Shown piece after piece: positions 16,499-21,272 of a stretch of 21,272 nt of DNA (its first letter is position 1; every line of letters begins with the position of its first letter). The notes under the pieces are model-generated. The model saw only the letters and a list, made by a program, of their open reading frames with translations. It made no database searches and was not told where the DNA came from. This stretch comes from a bacterium. GTDB lineage: Bacteria > T1Sed10-126. The translations under genes were made by a program, and so were the position numbers. The stretch spans positions 1 to 21,272 of the forward strand of contig PWOD01000115.1 in NCBI GenBank assembly GCA_003557545.1. The letters run 5' to 3'.

Positions 16499-16987
16499 GT
16501 GTCCGGAATGATCATAAAATTATTTAAGCTAGTAATTTTCACTCTAGTGCTATCTATAATTATCGCCCCACACGGACAGGCTGATGTTCGAGAGGCTTTC
16601 TACCTGGGCTTAAACTACCCCGGTTTATCAGCAGGCTATCGTAGCGGTAAAACCGCCTATGAACTACGCCTGTTTTTTGCCAGCAAAACACAGATCTACG
16701 GCGGCCGGGTACGACGTGACTTTTACCAGTTTGAAACGGCGGATTTTGAACAAAACTTTATCTATCTGGGGCTGGATGGTTTTTACACTCAGTTTGAAGG
16801 AGAAATTACTGAAGGTGATGGATTTATGTTAGGTCTGGTTGGTGGTCTGGAAACCCGTTTAACCGATGGGTTTTCTGTTAATTTTGACCTCGGTCCCTAC
16901 TATCTGACCATCGACGACGACTATTCCGGTCTTAACAGCAGCTCTTTACACTACATCCTTAACTTTGGAATAAACTATCATTTTTAA
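16499..16987 (+). CDS. Small exported protein, likely outer-membrane beta-barrel (paralogue)
   Basis: This 162-aa paralogue of the protein at 245-763 has a signal peptide (about 4-28, ending HGQA) and then the shared body: FYLGLNYPGLSAGY, ELRLFFASKTQIYGGRVRRD, EITEGDGFMLGLVGGLET, FSVNFDLGPYYLTIDDD, SSSLHYILNFGINYHF. The terminal phenylalanine fits an outer-membrane barrel. The start is a GTG at 16499 (AGGGA about 11 bases before) or an ATG three codons later at 16508; the ATG has no clear ribosome site. It is followed after 20 bases by an FGPI-head protein, the same order as in the first cluster, which supports a functional pair. Confidence 0.8.
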   Translation: MSGMIIKLFKLVIFTLVLSIIIAPHGQADVREAFYLGLNYPGLSAGYRSGKTAYELRLFFASKTQIYGGRVRRDFYQFETADFEQNFIYLGLDGFYTQFEGEITEGDGFMLGLVGGLETRLTDGFSVNFDLGPYYLTIDDDYSGLNSSSLHYILNFGINYHF

Positions 16988-17007
16988 CAGTAGAGGAAGC
17001 ATAACCA

Positions 17008-18597
17008 ATGGATAAAACAAGACGGTTAAAAAACTTACTAAAGCCAATTGCTGACCCTTTCACTATAGTCCAACTACTGATTATTATTGGCTTGGTCAGT
17101 ACCAGCCTGCTGCTGATTATCTCAACTCCAGTCCTGAGTAGTTTTCATTTTGGCCCGATCGATGCCGTTGAATCAGAGGTTAACCAGTTAGACGATATGG
17201 CTAACAAACATTGGACAGAGCTTTTTGTTGAAAAGTGCGAATATGACCCTGATCCTGAAAATTGTGCTGGTTCGGTAGGTATACCCCGCCATGTTTGGCG
17301 GCACTGGTTTGCTGACAATCGAAAACGTCAATCACTCGATCTGGATGGCGATTTTTATATCAACCTGGTGTTCGATCAAGAACCAATGGCCGGCAATGGT
17401 GGTGGAGTTTATGGCGGAGCGCTGGAACTTACAGATTTTTCTGGTGATGGTGTGGCAGACCTTGCCGTCACAGGTATGGACGGCAATAAAAACCCCCGGC
17501 TAATAATTTATTTGAATGATGGCAATGGAAATTTTATAACAACTGAAGAACCACTGATTGGTGAAGGTCACGGTCTACAACAATCCGATTTTGCTGCTGC
17601 TGATTTTACCGGTGACAGTACCATTGATCTTGCCGTCGCCGGTAAAGATATAAATGAAAATCACCGCCTTATCATTCTCAGCCAAAACGGGGGGCAATTT
17701 TCTATTATTGAAGAGCCAATGATCAACAATAACGACGGAACCGGGGTCTGGACAGCCTCGCTTGACCATGGCGATATAACTGGCAATGGTGTCCCTAATC
17801 TCGTAGTTAGCGGACGAGATCAGGCCGACCAACCTCGGCTGCTAATCTACCACAAAGAACGACATTCCGATACTTTCGTCACCTATCAGGAACCGATGTT
17901 GGAAGATGGTAATGGCGTCTGGAACGGCTCGGTTCGACTCGCCAACTTCACTGAACGTTATCGAGATTTTTCAGGTGGTGCCTACATGGATCTGGCTGTT
18001 ACCGGGCGCGATGGTGGCGAAGAAGATGGTCGGCCTCGATTCAAACTATATGACAACCGACGAAATATCGGTTTTACTGAACTATCCACCCCGCTGAGTG
18101 ATACAGACGGACTCTGGGCCTCTTCTATTGATTTTGCTGATTTCACCCACAACGACCGACTTGATATGGCAATAAGTGGTCTTGATATTCATGATCAACC
18201 CCGACTTATCCTCTATAAAAACATCGGTAATGGACAGTTTGAATATCACAGCGAACCACTCAAAAATATAACAGACGGCCTGGCTGGTTCTGCTCTTGAA
18301 TTTGCTGACATGACCAACAATGGCAGCCCTGACCTGCTGGTCGCCGGACGTACCAAGGACTACAAACCAAAATTTTTCATATTTCTTAATGATGGAAACG
18401 GTAATTTCACCAAACATACACAACCACTTGCTGAAGACCCCGCGATCAACCTTCAGGGGTTCTGGTCACCCTCGATAGCAGTTGGTGATTACACCGGTAA
18501 TGGAAGATTGGACATGGCTATCAGCGGTAGTGAAACTGATCCCAGCCGGCTTCCCCCTGTTCCACGATTGCTGCTGTTTGAAAATCAACTTCCCTGA
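17008..18597 (+). CDS. FGPI-head protein with seven-repeat FG-GAP beta-propeller (529 aa)
   Basis: A basic N-terminus and hydrophobic anchor (about 20-42) are followed by the head seen in the FISUMP proteins: FGPI at 48-51, AVESE, ANKHW at 65-69, two cysteines (77 and 86, here CX8C instead of CxxC) and IPRHVW at 92-97. From about 118 to the end there are seven repeats of about 55-65 residues of FG-GAP/VCBS type, each with DFxGDGxxDLAVxG, a PRLxIY strand and often a DGNGNF turn. These are calcium-binding-like loops as in integrin alpha propellers. Seven repeats would close one propeller. Repeat 4 has an insertion (TERYRDFSGGAYMD). The ATG follows GAGGAAG at about 9 bases. It is probably exposed outside the cytoplasm and binds a partner or ligand; the function is unknown. 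Confidence 0.85.
   Translation: MDKTRRLKNLLKPIADPFTIVQLLIIIGLVSTSLLLIISTPVLSSFHFGPIDAVESEVNQLDDMANKHWTELFVEKCEYDPDPENCAGSVGIPRHVWRHWFADNRKRQSLDLDGDFYINLVFDQEPMAGNGGGVYGGALELTDFSGDGVADLAVTGMDGNKNPRLIIYLNDGNGNFITTEEPLIGEGHGLQQSDFAAADFTGDSTIDLAVAGKDINENHRLIILSQNGGQFSIIEEPMINNNDGTGVWTASLDHGDITGNGVPNLVVSGRDQADQPRLLIYHKERHSDTFVTYQEPMLEDGNGVWNGSVRLANFTERYRDFSGGAYMDLAVTGRDGGEEDGRPRFKLYDNRRNIGFTELSTPLSDTDGLWASSIDFADFTHNDRLDMAISGLDIHDQPRLILYKNIGNGQFEYHSEPLKNITDGLAGSALEFADMTNNGSPDLLVAGRTKDYKPKFFIFLNDGNGNFTKHTQPLAEDPAINLQGFWSPSIAVGDYTGNGRLDMAISGSETDPSRLPPVPRLLLFENQLP
17362..18594 (+). repeat. Seven FG-GAP/VCBS-type protein repeats
   Basis: Seven units share DLAVxGxD followed by PRLxIY. The DxxGDG-type loop is intact in units 1 and 2 and degenerate in others (for example TGNG, THND, TNNG), so calcium binding may not be equal in all blades. 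Confidence 0.8.
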
Positions 18598-18717
18598 CAA
18601 CCATCCACTTAATTATGCTGTTTTATTTTCACTGTTCGAAAATTTAAGCTAAAATAATTCTTCCAATTAATTCACAGCCAGCCTGGTTTCATCAATCACA
18701 CTGAAAGGATCATCTCT

Positions 18718-19869
18718 GTGAAATACCTTGTCTTGTTGTTTACTTTTATCAGTCAGGCCTGCCTGGGAAGCCTTTACGCCTGGAGTGCATTTGTCCCTGA
18801 ACTGCAGTCTAACTACGGGATCAGTGCCACTGAAACCCAACTAATTTTTGGCGGACTTATTCTTGTAAACACTCTGACAATGATCCCCGCCGGCCGGCTT
18901 ATAAAAACGATTGGAGTCAAACCACTACTGGCAACTGCCGGATTATTTTTTACCGGTGGCTATCTGCTGGCTGGATCTTCGGGGGGGAACTTTTACCTGC
19001 TGTTTTTGGGGGTTGCAGTATTTCTCGGAATCGGGATCGGCTGCGGGTATGTCACTCTCCTGGTCAGCTGTACCAGCTGGTTCCCCAAAAAAAGGGGCCT
19101 GGCAACAGGACTGGCTGTGAGCGGATTTGGAGGTGGAGCAATTTTTATCTCGGCCGTGGTTGACTGGATGCTATTATCTGGATTTGACGTCTTGCAAATC
19201 TTTGTCTGGCTAGCCCTGTCCGGTGGCCTGATAATTCTCAGTTCAACCCTTATTATCTCCCTCCCTCAGAATTTTGAAACAACCGCTTCCCGCAAACTAA
19301 ATATTTCGCTTTTCTGGCAGGATATCCGGATTTTCGGCTTGTTTATTGCGATGCTTGCCGGTACACTGTCCGGTCTTATAATCATCGGGAACCTGAGACC
19401 GATTGCACTGGCCAGCGGTTTTCCCGAACGAATCGCGCTATACTCAATCGCTGTGTTCTCGGCTGGAAACGCCGGAGGGCGGTTATTCTGGGGGATTGTC
19501 GATGATAAAATCGGTCCTCGCACCATTCCTCTCACACTCTCCATGTTAAGCCTGTCAACAATCGGAATCAGTATTTTCATAACACCAGTTTTATTCTATT
19601 TCGCCGTACTAATAGCCGGTCTCTCCTTCGGCGCTTCTTTTGTAATCTACGCCACCCAGATCAACAAACTCTTTGGAACACGAGGACTCAGTGATGTTTA
19701 TCCTGTGGTTTTTGTTTCACAGGGTTTTTCTGGCATCTTTGGCCCCCCTCTGGGAGGTGTCATCTACGATCTAACAGGCAGTTACCAACCTGCTCTATTG
19801 ATCGCCATTATCTTTCCTCTACTGGCTACCGCACTCATCAGTCAAACAGTTTTAAACTCCTCCCAATAA
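18718..19869 (+). CDS. MFS transporter, OFA (oxalate/formate antiporter)-like
   Basis: The 383-aa protein of about twelve membrane segments has the OFA-family opening (CLGSLYAWSAFVPELQ) and the loop segment AGRLIKTIGVKPLL after helix 2. SWFPKKRGLATGLAVSGFGGGA follows in the first half and GNAGGRLFWGIVDDKIGPR near the start of the second half. OFA members carry monocarboxylates such as oxalate, formate or pyruvate; the substrate here cannot be told. The start is a GTG with AAAGGA 9 bases upstream. It lies 120 bases after the propeller gene on the same strand and is followed by a sulfotransferase-like gene after 97 bases. Neither spacing shows a terminator. Confidence 0.9.
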   Translation: MKYLVLLFTFISQACLGSLYAWSAFVPELQSNYGISATETQLIFGGLILVNTLTMIPAGRLIKTIGVKPLLATAGLFFTGGYLLAGSSGGNFYLLFLGVAVFLGIGIGCGYVTLLVSCTSWFPKKRGLATGLAVSGFGGGAIFISAVVDWMLLSGFDVLQIFVWLALSGGLIILSSTLIISLPQNFETTASRKLNISLFWQDIRIFGLFIAMLAGTLSGLIIIGNLRPIALASGFPERIALYSIAVFSAGNAGGRLFWGIVDDKIGPRTIPLTLSMLSLSTIGISIFITPVLFYFAVLIAGLSFGASFVIYATQINKLFGTRGLSDVYPVVFVSQGFSGIFGPPLGGVIYDLTGSYQPALLIAIIFPLLATALISQTVLNSSQ

Positions 19870-19966
19870 ATTTCTATACAGTATCCTCGTTCTGACGATA
19901 ATTAGATAACAGGAAAGCTCTTCAAATTAATCTTCTGAAAGATCTGGCCCGGGTGACCATCAGACA

Positions 19967-21046
19967 ATGCAGGTTTACTGTCCCGAACTAAATAAAAATA
20001 TTCGTCTTAACACACATGTGCTTGATTATCTCGGTCCCGGTGATAATCATACTGCCTGGTCAGCCCGAGGTTTAAAAGGGCATGACGGCGCGGCCGAGCA
20101 GGCCTATAAATCTACCTTTTCCAGTGCTCAACAGCTGCTGGCTGATCTCCCCCGGGCAGAAGCAGAAAAAATTCAGCAAAAAACAGCTGACTTTCTCCAA
20201 CGCACAATTGAAATCTACCGGAGCCTCAAACAGAATCCCAAAAAATACTTGCGTAACTTCCTTGCTGACCGCCAATTTTACCTCATCTGTGGATTTTATC
20301 GAAGCGGTGGAACCTATCTACTTACCCATGTTCTGCGCGCTTTCAATCAACCAATCAGCTCCTACAATCGCGGCATGATCCACGATGGGTGTCCGAATAA
20401 ATCCCATATTCCCGCAACATTATCACCGGTCGAATCGGACGAGTTTTTGCTGGAATTCTCCCAGTGGTTAGCCTGGGCTGAAGAGCGTTTTAAAGACGAG
20501 GCTTATATTGTTAAAAAATCTACTGCGTTAGGTAAAATAGTTTCCTGGTTAGCAACAATTTTCCAGGATCAACTGACCGTGTTATTTCACTACCGCCATC
20601 CTTTCCCAACCCTGCTGTCTTACTATGATTACCGTGGAAAAACCCTGCAGTCTGACTCCAACAAACTGCTCAGCCCGAGTGCAGATCTGAATAATTATCT
20701 CCAGGGATTCACCAGAGGATTGATTCGACTACCACAAAATAGATATAACAAACTCAATCCGCTCACCAAACTCACCCTGAGCTGGATAGTCTATCATTCA
20801 ACTATTCTTCAGGATTTTAAAGCGTTAGAAAAAAACTGTCACTTCAAATGGCTCAAATTTGGACCAGCACTCGAACAGTTTGTCAGACAATTTATTCAGA
20901 ATAACGGTAAACAGGGGAAGGTTGAAAAATTCGCTCCACGTCAACGAACCATTCCTCGGGATTTTTTCAAACAGCCGATTGTCAAACAACTTGATCATTT
21001 GCGTGACCGCTGGACAATGCTGGGAATCAGTTTCCCAGATCCATAG
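19967..21046 (+). CDS. Sulfotransferase-like protein (PAPS-dependent fold)
   Basis: The 359-aa cytoplasmic-looking protein has no signal peptide. The segment FYLICGFYRSGGTYLL (about 104-119) matches the 5'-phosphosulfate-binding loop of sulfotransferases (GxxRSGTT), and FHYRHPFPTLLSYYD (207-221) matches the 3'-phosphate site (RHPxxxxxSYY). Such enzymes transfer sulfate from PAPS to a sugar, lipid or small molecule. The N-terminal 100 residues are helical and unlike anything I know; the family's Stf0-type members are shorter at this end. The ATG at 19967 lacks a strong ribosome site. The acceptor is unknown; no glycan gene lies next to it. Confidence 0.7.
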   Translation: MQVYCPELNKNIRLNTHVLDYLGPGDNHTAWSARGLKGHDGAAEQAYKSTFSSAQQLLADLPRAEAEKIQQKTADFLQRTIEIYRSLKQNPKKYLRNFLADRQFYLICGFYRSGGTYLLTHVLRAFNQPISSYNRGMIHDGCPNKSHIPATLSPVESDEFLLEFSQWLAWAEERFKDEAYIVKKSTALGKIVSWLATIFQDQLTVLFHYRHPFPTLLSYYDYRGKTLQSDSNKLLSPSADLNNYLQGFTRGLIRLPQNRYNKLNPLTKLTLSWIVYHSTILQDFKALEKNCHFKWLKFGPALEQFVRQFIQNNGKQGKVEKFAPRQRTIPRDFFKQPIVKQLDHLRDRWTMLGISFPDP

Positions 21047-21106
21047 TTCCAGCTAAATCTACTGGCCGTACTTAGCGAACCGGCCTTATCGGATCACCGG
21101 AGCGAC

Positions 21107-21272
21107 CTAAGGGAACAATAGCTGCGGGGGCTGATTTTTAAACTGTGTCATAACCTGTCCGGGGCCGGCATTTATATAGGTTGGATCATTCAACAGATAA
21201 TTAACTCCCTCGACTGTAACAAACCGGCCACGGGGCTGAGTCGGACCGGGATATTCTACAGCCGTAGAAAGA
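21107..21272 (-). CDS. C-terminal end of a minus-strand gene (partial)
   Basis: Frame open from the right edge to a TAG at 21107-21109, giving the last 54 residues. It reads as real protein: RGRFVTVEGVNYLLNDPTYI, then NAGPGQVMTQF and ends QLLFP. DPTYINA after a strand resembles the Asp-Pro-Thr region of transglutaminase-like cysteine-protease folds, but 54 residues are too few for a firm family call. It converges with the sulfotransferase-like gene, with about 60 bases between. Those hold a short GGCCG/CGGCC hairpin (about 21064-21084) without a T-run. Confidence 0.6.
   Translation of the reverse strand, partial: LSTAVEYPGPTQPRGRFVTVEGVNYLLNDPTYINAGPGQVMTQFKNQPPQLLFP

Noticed and set aside
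747-17140. The hydrophobic N-terminus plus charged helix of the FGPI proteins as type IV pilin-like signals
   Set aside because: Pilins have G-F/M-xxx-E before the hydrophobic stretch; here no such site exists, and the conserved motif comes after the stretch.
21064-21084. GGCCG/CGGCC hairpin between convergent genes as a bidirectional terminator
   Set aside because: The stem is short and lacks a T-run; kept only as a remark in the neighbouring entry.

Overview
The window looks like a piece of a diderm (outer-membrane-bearing) bacterial chromosome of moderate GC. Three small proteins have export signals and end in an aromatic residue like outer-membrane beta-barrels, and Shine-Dalgarno sites are strong and Firmicutes-like (AAAGGAG, AGGGAG). 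A diderm Firmicutes such as a Halanaerobiia relative would fit, and one exported protein is very acidic; a Bacteroidota or Cloacimonadota relative, where FISUMP domains are common, is also possible. This placement is inference only.

Left edge (1-120): the inner end of an insertion sequence, probably IS256-like, with the first codons of its transposase reading off the left edge. Positions 245-8684, plus strand: a small outer-membrane-barrel candidate, then three large paralogous surface proteins (674, 669 and 1242 aa). Each has a membrane anchor, a shared head with the motif FGPIxAVESE, a beta-helix-like segment, Listeria/Flg_new-type repeats and one or two FISUMP domains. Positions 8887-11371, minus strand: another small barrel-like protein, a LolA-like exported protein behind a clear sigma-70 promoter, and a short-chain dehydrogenase. 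Positions 11658-12751, plus strand: a 27-aa leader peptide overlapping a Na+/Ca2+ antiporter by ATGA. Positions 12787-13925, minus strand: a DUF1232/YkvA-like protein and an unrecognised protein. Positions 14078-16223, minus strand: a compact CbiM-CbiQ-CbiO type (ECF) nickel/cobalt importer with a histidine-rich loop.

Positions 16499-18597, plus strand, repeat the theme of the first cluster: a paralogue of the small barrel followed by a protein with the same FGPIxAVESE head, here carrying a seven-repeat FG-GAP beta-propeller instead of FISUMP domains. An OFA-type MFS transporter, a sulfotransferase-like protein and the C-terminal end of a minus-strand gene finish the window.

The most interesting signal is the repeated pair 'small barrel + FGPI-head protein with a swappable display domain'. 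It occurs twice in 18 kb, with very different passenger domains behind the same N-terminal head, and suggests an undescribed barrel-assisted surface display or secretion system. Homology by eye supports the paralogy; the mechanism is inference.
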